Made by a program: the position numbers and the translations under genes
Part shown: in pieces, positions 1 through 8,207 of the stretch
Layout: each line of letters opens with the position of its first letter
Numbering within the stretch: the first letter of the stretch is position 1
Origin: DATBAT01 sp963824805
Lineage (GTDB): Bacteria > Acidobacteriota > Terriglobia > Terriglobales > Acidobacteriaceae
NCBI GenBank assembly: GCA_963824805.1
Contig: CAWGQZ010000019.1
Span: 7,602-71,601, forward strand
Direction of reading: 5' to 3'
DNA length: 64,000 bases
Notes under the pieces: generated by a model
Database searches by the model: none
The model's input: the letters and a program-made list of their open reading frames with translations, nothing else
What the model was told of the DNA's origin: nothing

Positions 1-1205
1 ACGACACCTACGAGTGGTACCTGGGTCTTGGCGCGCTTTCAAACGCGGACAAGAATTATTTCCATGGAAAGCTTCCGACCTGGAGTGACTTTGTCGAGCA
101 TCCGAATCATGATTTTTGGGACCGGCATTCGGTCACGGGCGTTCTCAAGCACACCACCGTACCGAACCTTAACGTCGCAGGATGGTACGACCAGGAAGAC
201 TTTGTCGGGCCGACGCGCATCTATGCCGCGCTCGAGCAATCTGACGATCAACACCTGAACTATTTTGTCGCCGGCCCCTGGAACCATGGGGGCTGGATGG
301 GCAAAGCCGGGAGCGCACTCGGAAACATTGATTTCGGCAGTGATACGGCAAAATATTATCGAGCTAATATTTTTGCGCCGTGGTTTGCCTACTGGCTGCA
401 CGGCAACGGTCCCCGGCCCGATGCGGAAGCGTGGACGTTCCAGACGGGATCGAATGTCTGGAAGAAGTACGAACTATGGCCACCGAAGCAGGGAATCAAC
501 GAGAAGAGGCTGTACTTTCGTGAGAACGGAGCACTGTCGTTTGACGCACCGAGCGGGGCTGACGGATTCGATAGCTATGTTTCCGACCCGGCAAATCCCG
601 TGCCTTACCGCCCGCGTCCGATCACGCCCACCTATCCAGGAAAAGACTGGCCCATCTGGCTGCTGCAAGACCAGCGGTTTGTGGAGCACCGGCCCGATGT
701 GCTGACCTGGAAGACGGGACCATTAAATGACGATGTCGTGGTGACCGGCGATATCGCCGCCGATCTATTTGCGTCGACCAGCGGGAGCGATAGCGACTGG
801 GTGGTGAAACTGATCGATGTATATCCAGATGACTACCAGAAGGTAACCGACGAAGAAAAAGCCAAGGGTGCGGGACCGGTGCTGAACGGTTACGAACTGA
901 TTGTTGCCGATGATGTTTTGCGCGGACGGTTTCGCAATGGTTTGGAAAAACCGGAGGCGATTACGCCCAACAAGGTTACCGAATTCAAGGTTGATCTGCA
1001 CCCCAACAACCATGCGTTCTTGAAGGGGCATCGCATCATGGTGCAGGTGCAGAGCACCTGGTTTCCGCTGTATGACCGGAATCCGCAGAAATTTGTGGAG
1101 AATATTTATAAGGCCAGTGACGGGGACTACATCAAGGCTACGCAGACGATTTACCGGTCGAAAGATGCGGCGTCGAGTGTGATTTTACCGGTTGCGGTGG
1201 AATAG
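1..1205 (+). CDS. CocE/NonD family alpha/beta hydrolase, C-terminal part
   Basis: The reading frame is open from the left edge (first full codon at position 3) to the TAG at 1203-1205, so the N-terminus lies outside the window. The visible part fits the X-Pro dipeptidyl-peptidase / CocE esterase family. It carries the end of the hydrolase fold with a probable catalytic Asp in NVAGWYDQEDF and a probable catalytic His in AGPWNHGGW. This is followed by the C-terminal jelly-roll domain (DVVVTGDIAADLFASTSGSD, then KGHRIMVQVQSTWFPLYDRN). Family members hydrolyse acyl or peptide bonds with a Ser-Asp-His triad; the nucleophile Ser is upstream of the window. Many acidobacterial homologues are secreted, but no signal can be seen here. 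Substrate unknown. Confidence 0.85.
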   Translation, partial: DTYEWYLGLGALSNADKNYFHGKLPTWSDFVEHPNHDFWDRHSVTGVLKHTTVPNLNVAGWYDQEDFVGPTRIYAALEQSDDQHLNYFVAGPWNHGGWMGKAGSALGNIDFGSDTAKYYRANIFAPWFAYWLHGNGPRPDAEAWTFQTGSNVWKKYELWPPKQGINEKRLYFRENGALSFDAPSGADGFDSYVSDPANPVPYRPRPITPTYPGKDWPIWLLQDQRFVEHRPDVLTWKTGPLNDDVVVTGDIAADLFASTSGSDSDWVVKLIDVYPDDYQKVTDEEKAKGAGPVLNGYELIVADDVLRGRFRNGLEKPEAITPNKVTEFKVDLHPNNHAFLKGHRIMVQVQSTWFPLYDRNPQKFVENIYKASDGDYIKATQTIYRSKDAASSVILPVAVE

Positions 1206-1244
1206 AGTCTTGTCAGCCGCTTTGCGCTTTGGGCCCAGGAGCTT

Positions 1245-1997
1245 CTAGTACTTCACGATCGCGGTGAATGATTTCGGATCTAGGCTCGCGCCGCCTACCA
1301 ACGCCCCGTCGATTTCTTCCTGGGCCATCAGGGCCTTGACGTTCTCCGGTTTCACCGAGCCTCCATAGAGAATGCGAAGGTTGGCCGCCATCTCGTCGCC
1401 GAATGCTTTGGAGGCTTCATTCCGGATTAAAGCGTGCGCGTCTGCAGCCATCTGGGGCGTAGCGGTTTTGCCGGTTCCAATGGCCCACACGGGTTCGTAG
1501 GCCACCACGAGTTTGTGGGCCTTCTTGCCGGAGATGGCATTGAAGGCGCGAAGGCACTGCCGGCGCAGGACATCTTCGGTCAGCCCGGCTTCCCGCTCTT
1601 CGAGTACTTCTCCCACGCAGACGATGGGGATTAGTCCTGCCTCGAGCGCCGCTTTCGCCTTCAGGTTCACGGTGTCGTCCGTCTCTCCGAAGTATTGGCG
1701 CCGTTCGGAGTGGCCGATGATCACATGCGTACAACCGACAGCGAGCAGCATCCCGCTGGAGGTTTCGCCGGTGAAGGCACCCTCTTTTTCCCAATGCATG
1801 TTCTGGCCGCCGATGGAAACATTCGATCCCCTGGCAGCTTCGACCGCCACGTGGACGCAGACGAAGGGGGGGTGCACCGCAATTTCATCCCGCGTGTGGC
1901 CCTTTACCATGGGAAGGAAACTGTTGAAGAACTCGCGAGTCTGGTCGGGGGTTTTATACATCTTCCAGTTTGCGGCCATTAGTTTGGTGCGGGGCAT
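1245..1997 (-). CDS. tpiA: Triosephosphate isomerase
   Basis: Interconverts dihydroxyacetone phosphate and glyceraldehyde 3-phosphate in glycolysis and gluconeogenesis in the cytosol. The 250 aa length is standard for bacterial TIM. Catalytic residues are all visible: Lys12 in NWKMYK, His96 in IIGHSERR and Glu168 in VAYEPVWAIGTG, with the phosphate-binding loop near YGGSVKPEN. The ATG at 1997 has an AAAGGA Shine-Dalgarno a few bases upstream. It is the last gene of a leftward gap-pgk-tpiA operon, starting 43 bp after the pgk stop. Confidence 0.97.
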   Translation of the reverse strand: MPRTKLMAANWKMYKTPDQTREFFNSFLPMVKGHTRDEIAVHPPFVCVHVAVEAARGSNVSIGGQNMHWEKEGAFTGETSSGMLLAVGCTHVIIGHSERRQYFGETDDTVNLKAKAALEAGLIPIVCVGEVLEEREAGLTEDVLRRQCLRAFNAISGKKAHKLVVAYEPVWAIGTGKTATPQMAADAHALIRNEASKAFGDEMAANLRILYGGSVKPENVKALMAQEEIDGALVGGASLDPKSFTAIVKY

Positions 1998-2040
1998 TAG
2001 GTCCTTTCAAGAACTACATTCGGCACTCAGCTTGTCAGAT

Positions 2041-3248
2041 TTACTTGTTAGTCAGCGCTTCTACACCTGGAAGTTTCTTGCCTTCGAGGAATTCCAGGGA
2101 CGCGCCACCTCCAGTCGAAATATGCGTAATCTTGTCGGCTACGCCGGCCTTGTGAACCGCAGAAACCGAATCGCCGCCACCCACGATTGAGGTGGCGCCT
2201 CCGTTGTCGGCCACGGCTTGGGCCAGCTTGAAAGTTCCCTTCGAGAAGGGAGCGACTTCAAACACACCCATGGGTCCGTTCCAGACAATCGTGCGCGCGG
2301 TCGAGACCTCTTCCGAGAACAGTTCGATGGATTCGGGACCAATGTCGAGGGCCATCATGTTGGCGGGTATGGGTTGGCCCTTGGGGATGGTGCGTGTGGA
2401 TGCACCAGCATCGATCTTTTCGGCGACGATGTGATCGACCGGCAGTAGAAACTTCACGTGACGTTTTTTGGCTTGTCCAGAAGTTGACGAGCCAATTCAA
2501 TCTTGTCGGCCTCGACAAGGGATTTCCCGATTTCATGGCCTTGCGCTTTCAGAAAGGTGTAAGCCATGCCGCCGCCCACGATGAGTGTATTGACCTTGGT
2601 CATCAGGTTTTGGATGACTGGGATTTTGTCGCTTACTTTGGCCCCGCCTAGGATGGCTACAAACGGCTCTTCCGGATGTTGCAAGGCCTTACCCAGGTAT
2701 TGCAGTTCCTTCTCCATCAGCAGGCCAGCGGCCGATTTTTGCACGAATTTGGTGATGCCGGCGGTCGAAGCGTGAGCGCGGTGGGCACTGCCGAAAGCAT
2801 CGTTCACATAAAAGTCAGCCAGGCTGGCGAGTTGCTTGGCGAATTTTTCGTCGTTGGCCTCTTCTTCTGCGTGAAAACGGAGGTTCTCGAGCAGAAGCGC
2901 CTGGCCCTTTTCCAGTTGCCGGGCCATTTCCGCGGCTTCGGGCCCAACGCAATCGGGGCAGAAGCCGACGTTTTCACCTCGAGAGAGTTCCTTATCGAGC
3001 ATCATGCGCAGGCGCTCGGCCACGGGCTTCAGGCTCATCTTTGGGTTGGGCTTGCCCTTCGGACGTCCGAGATGCGATGCCAATATCAGGCGAGCACCAT
3101 GCCGCAGCGCGTATTCGATAGAGGGCAAGGTTTCACGGATGCGGGTATCGTCCATTACCCGGCCGTCTTCAAGCGGGACATTGAAATCTACCCGCATGAA
3201 GACGCGGTGGTCGCTGAGCGAAAGATCGCGGATGGAAAGCTTTGACAT
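2041..3248 (-). CDS. pgk: Phosphoglycerate kinase, reading frame broken at a slippery A6C site
   Basis: Catalyses ATP formation from 1,3-bisphosphoglycerate. The N-terminal 264 codons run from ATG 3248 (AGGA upstream) with the substrate-binding motif DFNVPL and ASHLGRPKG. They end at an in-frame TGA at 2454-2456, just after LLDKPKNVT. The C-terminal half, KFLLPVDHIVAEKI through the nucleotide-binding GGGDSVSAV, continues one frame away to 2041. Joining the frames gives about 400 aa, the normal length, with RHVKFLLP at the junction as expected for the family. The switch coincides with A-AAA-AAC in the correct phase. A missing A in the run, a true mutation, or a -1 frameshift would all fit. Central gene of the gap-pgk-tpiA operon. 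Confidence 0.93.
2463..2469 (-). other. Slippery heptamer A-AAA-AAC at the pgk frame change
   Basis: On the minus strand the codons read CCA AAA AAC GTC ACG TGA, so the heptamer A-AAA-AAC sits in the X-XXY-YYZ phase required for -1 ribosomal slippage. A one-base back-slip continues as CGT CAC GTG AAG TTT, which restores the Pgk sequence RHVKF. I do not see an obvious strong stimulatory stem-loop directly downstream. Given the many other indels in this window, one uncalled A is at least as likely. Confidence 0.5.
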
Positions 3249-3299
3249 GAACGGCGTCCTGAATTGTGGCGCCGGTACCGAGCGGCGCCACGGGAAGGA

Positions 3300-4310
3300 T
3301 TAAAGGCCTTTGCTCACCATAAAAGTAATCAGGTCACGAACGCGATTGGAGTATCCCCACTCATTGTCGTACCAGGAGATCACTTTCACGCAGTTGCCAC
3401 CGACTACCAGCGTCATGGGCGCATCGACGATCGAGGAACGGGGATCCCCTTTGTAGTCGGACGAAACCAATTCCTGTGTCTCGTAACCCAGGTATCCCTT
3501 CAACGATCCCGATTCAGACGCCTTCTTCAGAGCTGCGTTGACTTCGTCGCGAGTCGTCTTCTTCTCTACCCAAACCACCATGTCGACCACGGAAACGTTG
3601 GGTGTCGGCACGCGCATGGAAAAGCCGTCGAGTTTCCCCCCGAGCTCTGGAAGAACCAGCTTCAACGCCTTGGCCGCCCCCGTGGAAGTGGGAATCATGT
3701 TGATCGCAGCAGCACGCGCCCGTCGCAGGTCTTTATGCGGGAAGTCGAGGATCACCTGATCGTTCGTGTAAGAGTGGATCGTGGTCATAGTGCCGCTGAC
3801 GATCTTGAACGCGTCATTCACCACCTTTGCGATTGGAGCCAGGCAGTTGGTGGTACACGATGCATTAGAGACGATGTGATGCTTGGCGCCGTCATACTTT
3901 TCGTGATTCACACCCAGCACCAGAGTGATGTCTTCGTTCTTGGCGGGGGCCGAGATGATGACTTTCTTGACGCTGTCGCGAAGGTGCTTTTTAGCGTCAG
4001 TGGCGTCGGTAAAGCGTCCGGTGGACTCGACCACCACCTGCGCGCCAACACTGCCCCAGGGCAGTTTTGCAGGGTCTTTTTCGGCGAAAACCTTGATGGT
4101 CTTGCCGGCGATGCTGATGCTGTCGGCACCGGCTGTGACCTCATGATCCAGATTGCCAAGAACCGAGTCGTACTTCAAAAGATGGGCCAGGGTTTTGGGA
4201 TCGGTAAGGTCATTGACCGCAACAAACTCAAGATCGGGATCGTTAAGCGAAGCGCGCAGCACGTTGCGACCGATACGTCCGAAACCATTAATGCCGACTT
4301 TGACTGCCAT
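3300..4310 (-). CDS. gap: Glyceraldehyde-3-phosphate dehydrogenase
   Basis: Oxidative phosphorylation of glyceraldehyde 3-phosphate with NAD. The 336 aa match the family length. The Rossmann motif GINGFGRIGR is at the N-terminus, and Asp34 (VND) is the usual NAD-selecting acidic residue. The catalytic Cys152 lies in SNASCTTNCLAPIAK, and the C-terminal YDNEWGYSNR is present. ATG 4310 follows a strong GGAGG. It is the first gene of the leftward gap-pgk-tpiA operon, with 51 bp to pgk. A long open frame on the opposite strand is only a codon-usage shadow. Confidence 0.97.
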   Translation of the reverse strand: MAVKVGINGFGRIGRNVLRASLNDPDLEFVAVNDLTDPKTLAHLLKYDSVLGNLDHEVTAGADSISIAGKTIKVFAEKDPAKLPWGSVGAQVVVESTGRFTDATDAKKHLRDSVKKVIISAPAKNEDITLVLGVNHEKYDGAKHHIVSNASCTTNCLAPIAKVVNDAFKIVSGTMTTIHSYTNDQVILDFPHKDLRRARAAAINMIPTSTGAAKALKLVLPELGGKLDGFSMRVPTPNVSVVDMVVWVEKKTTRDEVNAALKKASESGSLKGYLGYETQELVSSDYKGDPRSSIVDAPMTLVVGGNCVKVISWYDNEWGYSNRVRDLITFMVSKGL

Positions 4311-4624
4311 GTTGCCTCCGATCGAAATAGTCCAGCTCTTTGACGGGAACTAAAAATCTTAACAGGTGAATCGTTATGGTGCCAACGCTGGGCAGCCATA
4401 GAAGGTTTTCCACAGAGGTTGTGACGGACCGTCACATAGAACGGAAGCAGGCGTTTGGGAATGATCGATTCAACCCCGGGGGCCGCCACAGAATTGAAAA
4501 GCCTGCACAGGGCTGCTGGGAATACCGTGAAGGGAAGTTTGCGATTCCCTTTTCACTGCCTGCTCTGGTTCCTTTCTGCCTGCTTACGTTGCCCGCGACC
4601 CTTCTTGTGTGTTACAAGCCATGC

Positions 4625-5515
4625 ATGCGCAAATGGATGCGCGATCGTTTGAAGCGCAAGAAAAAGACGGACGACACAAAAACCGAGTCCGGCCCCGCCC
4701 CTCTGCAACCGGCGTATTTTGACGCCGGTAAAGAACCGACCGCTAGCCCTGTGCCACCTACCGCGCGCCGAGAGGAACCATCACCCCAAAAATCTGCAGC
4801 CACTGAACCGCCGGAACCAGTTGAATCCAGCGACGAAGAATCAACGCCCGTGCAGACCCCCTCTGGTTCCGATGCTGGACGTCCGGTTCGCCGTCGTCGG
4901 AGCCGAGGAGGTCGTGGAAGGGGCCGTTCTCGAGCCTCCGCAGCGCCAAGCCCGACGGACGAAGCCCCCGAAGCCGCGGCTGCAACTCCCGTAGTTGTGC
5001 CGACGGCGGTCGCCGCCCAGCCCCACACGTCAAAGGGCGTGGTGGTGCTGGCAATCGGGCTGCCAGGATCCGGCAAGAGTTCATGGTTTAAGCGCCACAA
5101 CATTACCGCGCTCTCCACTGACCTGCTGCGATCGCTTCTATTTGACGACGCCAATGAGCAACGATTCCAGGATCTGGTGTTCTCGAATTTGCGCTCGATG
5201 CTGAAGGCACGGCTTATTGCCCGGCGGCCCCTCAGCTATGTCGACGCCACCAATCTCACCCCGCAGGAACGTCATAGCTGGATCAAGCTTGCCAAGGATT
5301 TTCAGTACGACGTTCAGGCCGTCTATTTCGACGTGCCCCTCGATGTGTGCCTGGAAAGAAATCAGAAGCGATCACGGGTGGTGGGAGAAGACGTAGTTAA
5401 ACGAATGTCGGCAAAGCTGAAGCCGCCCGCATTTGAAGAGGGCTTCACCAAGATCACAGTGGTCCGGGTGAAGAAGAAAGACAGCGAAATAGCGGAGGAA
5501 GCCGAGCAGCAGTAG
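4625..5515 (+). CDS. P-loop kinase (polynucleotide kinase / zeta-toxin-like) with basic disordered N-terminus
   Basis: Start taken at ATG 4625 (MRKWMRDRLKRKKK); the frame is open further upstream to ATG 4376, but that part looks non-coding. Residues 1-137 are low complexity: an acidic/Pro segment and then an Arg/Gly patch (VRRRRSRGGRGRGRSR). From about 138 to the end is a P-loop NTPase domain with Walker A GLPGSGKS (residues 145-152), STDLLR after strand 2, YVDATNLTPQERHSW and DVCLERNQKRSR. This layout resembles T4 polynucleotide-kinase-like and zeta-toxin-like small-molecule or RNA kinases. No antitoxin neighbour is seen. The RG-rich tail suggests nucleic-acid binding (inference). Substrate unknown. 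Confidence 0.8.
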   Translation: MRKWMRDRLKRKKKTDDTKTESGPAPLQPAYFDAGKEPTASPVPPTARREEPSPQKSAATEPPEPVESSDEESTPVQTPSGSDAGRPVRRRRSRGGRGRGRSRASAAPSPTDEAPEAAAATPVVVPTAVAAQPHTSKGVVVLAIGLPGSGKSSWFKRHNITALSTDLLRSLLFDDANEQRFQDLVFSNLRSMLKARLIARRPLSYVDATNLTPQERHSWIKLAKDFQYDVQAVYFDVPLDVCLERNQKRSRVVGEDVVKRMSAKLKPPAFEEGFTKITVVRVKKKDSEIAEEAEQQ

Positions 5516-5545
5516 GCAATTGCTCTGCGGAGATGCAAAATCAAA

Positions 5546-5567
5546 ACGCCGCCCCGAAGGGCGGCGT
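5546..5567. terminator. Bidirectional intrinsic terminator hairpin
   Basis: Perfect 9-bp GC-rich stem (5546-5554 with 5559-5567) with loop CGAA, between two convergent genes. A short T-rich tract follows on the plus strand (CTTTGTTTC). On the minus strand the hairpin is followed by TTTTGATTTT, so it can serve both directions. Confidence 0.75.
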
Positions 5568-5593
5568 CTTTGTTTCGGACAATAAATCCGTGG

Positions 5594-5880
5594 TTAGCGT
5601 CGTCCGGAAGCACCGTGTGATCCGCCACCCGACGATCCGTGAAACGATCCATCCTCCGCCACCACGAGGACCACTGCTCCCCATGGAACGCGCACTTGAA
5701 GGTGCGCTATAGCGCGCGCCGCCACCACCGCCACCACCGTACGACCGCTGTGAATACGAGGCTGAAGGTTGGCTGTAACTTCGTGCACCCGCGGAAGAGT
5801 AGGACCTCTCAGGCGTCGAGTAGGAACGGCTGGGTTGGCTGTCAGGATCTGGCCGAGCCATACGATTCTCTGGAGTTCCC
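5594..5880 (-). other. Probable out-of-frame C-terminal tail of the FecR/DUF6600 gene
   Basis: Beyond the TGA that ends the 5842-8022 frame, the composition of the protein continues in other frames. One frame encodes Ser/Tyr-rich repeats (SRSYSTPERSYSSAGARSYS, then a Gly run and ARYSAPSSARS). A third frame ends naturally as SFHGSSGGGSHGASGRR with a TAA at 5594-5596, just before the terminator. Tails of this kind are typical of the family. Two indels in a GC-rich repeat would explain it; alternatively the shorter product is real. Confidence 0.5.
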
Positions 5881-8022
5881 AGCGAAAGAACGATAGCCCT
5901 GTTCCCCGCGCGAAGGCTGGCTCGAGCCATAATAGCTAGAGGCAGAACGGACCTGTCCCGTCGGACGAGGCACGTTCGTGCTCGCGCTCCCACCGTTCGG
6001 CCTGCCGTTGCGTGGTCCGGCGTTGGGATGTTCACTGCCCCGGCCTCCGCCGTTTTCGGTGGGCCGTGGGGTCGAACGTTCCATTCCCCGGCTGCTAGGA
6101 CCGCTCTGTGAAGGCATGGTGTGCACGGAGTCGTTGCCCCGTGGGTTTTCTGTGCGTTGCATCTCGCTACGTTCACTGCGAACACCGGCGGTCGGACGCG
6201 GGATTGAGTTCGATCGCATGGTTGGCGACTGGTTGTTTCCCGTCTCGCCGCGTTGTCCCTGGAAGCTGCGGTTCGGCTCCGACGCATTGTTGGGAACGCG
6301 CGCCGAAGTAGCCGTGCCTGCTGCGTTCGCTCCAGGTGCAGTTACGCCAGGGCGGGGAACGAAGCGGCCGTTGGTGTGGGATTCTGCTGGGCCGCTTTGC
6401 GGATGATTGTCATTACGTCCGTGGATGGCGCCAACACGTTCGCTGCCACGAGCTTCGCTCGGGTTAGTGGCACCGGGGCGAGGAACGAAGCGACCGTTGT
6501 TGCGCGCGTCGGACTGGCCACCCTGCGGCCGGCCTTCCATACGATTGTTGACTGCGCTGCCGCGGCCGACATCAACGCGTTCGCTGCGTCCGGGCGATGT
6601 CATACGAGACACCACAGGTCTCGAGAAGGAACGTTGTGGCGGCGCTGCGGCGGCGCGTCCAGCGTTGACACCGAGCCTGCTGGTTCGATCCGGAGTGAGA
6701 TCAACGCGTCCGCCTAAGTGGGCGTTCTGAAAGTTACGCTCTGGAACATTCACCAGCGAGCGGCCTACGGGGCGTGAGCCGACGATGACGTCTCGTGAGA
6801 CGGCTGTCCTGCCGCCAGCGTAACGCATGTTGGTATAACGGAAATTGTTACCACCCCGGCCGTAGTAGTTGTAGACATTGGTGATTCGCGTGTTGCTGAT
6901 GTTCACTCGACCGTAATATCCGCGGCTGTAGTGATACCAAGGATAGTAGGGTTCTCCCCAGCCCAGCGGACACCAGCCGTATCCGTAGCCACCGCCGAAG
7001 CCGATGCCAACGCCCCAACCAGCACCGCCAAACCAAGTGACCAAGGCGGGAGCGTAAACCGGACGAATGTAGCGGGGGCCAGGAGCCCATCCCCAATATC
7101 CGCCATAATTGACCCACCGGCCATAGTGAAACGGAGCATAGCCCCAAGGTGCGTCGTCAACCCAAGTCCATCCCCAGGGACCGATATACGCCCAATGTCC
7201 ATAGCGATAAGGAGCCCATCCAACCGTAACCCGCGGCCTCCAGATGTGGCCGTAAGTAGGAACTTCCTCCCAGGTTCCGTACTCGTCGAGATCTTCATAC
7301 CCAACCACTTCTGGGGCAACGTACTGCGCCGAAACCGTACCCTCGCGCTTGTCGCGCACGCGGCACCAGTCATCGAAACCGTCGTAGCCAGGAGCTGCCG
7401 AAAATTCATGGGCGAGCGAGGTACCGCTATGAAAACGTGCCCGCTCGTGTTCTTTTACATGGACTGCCGGACCTTCGCCGGTAGCGTCGCCTTGTCCCTT
7501 GAAGACGGTGACCAAGCTGGCGTCGCCATCGGGATCGACGTCGAAGCGGTATTCGCCAGACTTCTGCACCGTGAACGCCATATTAGGCGTGTCGACTTCG
7601 TAGATTTCACCGTCATAGAGTTTGCGCACCCGCAAATTCAGCGTGCCCTGGTGCAATTGCACCTGCACGCTGTTGTCACCGACATTGGTCAAGGTCAGGC
7701 TGGATTCCGAATTCAGCCGCAGGATGCCGCTGCCGACGTTCAGTTCAGTGCGCGCGTTCTTGTCCGTCCAGATATTGTCTGCATTGGTTAAGGGACGGTT
7801 CAATGCCCCCTCGACCCAGTCGCCGGTGCCGGCAGGTTGAACCGAAACTGATCCCTGAATGTATTGCAGGCGAGCCGCGCGTCCGGGAGGATCCTGAGTT
7901 TGGTCCTGATCTTGAGCCTGATTCTGGTTCGGGCTTGGACCTTGGTCCTGGGCCCGCAGCGCAGTGGCCGTGAATAGCGCTAAAAGCGATGTCGCCAGCA
8001 CAACTCGCCAAAATGACTTCAT
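5842..8022 (-). CDS. FecR-domain / DUF6600 secreted protein
   Basis: Start ATG 8022 is chosen because AGGGAG lies 8 bases upstream and a signal peptide follows (MKSFWRVVLATSLLALFTA...LRAQ). Residues about 40-210 form a FecR-like beta domain (LQYIQGSVSVQPAGTGDW, VDTPNMAFTVQKSGEYRFDV). Next comes the Trp/Tyr/Gly-rich DUF6600 part (GTWEEVPTYGHIWRP, GHWAYIGPWGWTWVDDAPWG). A long Arg/Asn/Ser/Gly-rich low-complexity tail includes two copies of NGRFVPRPG. Such proteins are common in Acidobacteriota and are probably exported; their function is unknown. The true C-terminus is uncertain (see 5594-5880). Confidence 0.82.
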   Translation of the reverse strand: MKSFWRVVLATSLLALFTATALRAQDQGPSPNQNQAQDQDQTQDPPGRAARLQYIQGSVSVQPAGTGDWVEGALNRPLTNADNIWTDKNARTELNVGSGILRLNSESSLTLTNVGDNSVQVQLHQGTLNLRVRKLYDGEIYEVDTPNMAFTVQKSGEYRFDVDPDGDASLVTVFKGQGDATGEGPAVHVKEHERARFHSGTSLAHEFSAAPGYDGFDDWCRVRDKREGTVSAQYVAPEVVGYEDLDEYGTWEEVPTYGHIWRPRVTVGWAPYRYGHWAYIGPWGWTWVDDAPWGYAPFHYGRWVNYGGYWGWAPGPRYIRPVYAPALVTWFGGAGWGVGIGFGGGYGYGWCPLGWGEPYYPWYHYSRGYYGRVNISNTRITNVYNYYGRGGNNFRYTNMRYAGGRTAVSRDVIVGSRPVGRSLVNVPERNFQNAHLGGRVDLTPDRTSRLGVNAGRAAAAPPQRSFSRPVVSRMTSPGRSERVDVGRGSAVNNRMEGRPQGGQSDARNNGRFVPRPGATNPSEARGSERVGAIHGRNDNHPQSGPAESHTNGRFVPRPGVTAPGANAAGTATSARVPNNASEPNRSFQGQRGETGNNQSPTMRSNSIPRPTAGVRSERSEMQRTENPRGNDSVHTMPSQSGPSSRGMERSTPRPTENGGGRGSEHPNAGPRNGRPNGGSASTNVPRPTGQVRSASSYYGSSQPSRGEQGYRSFAGNSRESYGSARS

Positions 8023-8060
8023 GGCACGATCTCCCTGAGATGGCCTGGTCGGCACATCTC

Positions 8061-8092
8061 TTAAGCAATGGCTTAGGGTCGGCCTTGCTTAA
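8061..8092. promoter_or_regulatory. Inverted repeat upstream of the FecR/DUF6600 gene
   Basis: Perfect 8-bp arms TTAAGCAA (8061-8068) and TTGCTTAA (8085-8092) separated by 16 bases. A nested TAAGC/GCTTA pair lies inside at 8062-8075. It is 39 bp upstream of the start codon, a position suitable for an operator. No cognate regulator is identified. Confidence 0.35.
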
Positions 8093-8207
8093 TACTTCTG
8101 TAGCTAATAACCCCAGCGTCGAGACTAAGTTTCGCTGCCCTTTCAGTCTTCCTAATACGTTAGATGTAGCCGGGGGCGATATGTGTATCTAATTGAATAC
8201 AAGTAGT

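Noticed and set aside
3264..4343. 359-codon open frame on the plus strand opposite gap
   Set aside because: It lies entirely over the well-supported gap gene, has no recognisable motif and is explained by codon bias in a GC-rich gene.
4376..4624. N-terminal extension of the P-loop kinase gene from ATG 4376
   Set aside because: The extra 83 residues look non-coding and include no plausible signal peptide or domain; ATG 4625 starts the typical basic region.
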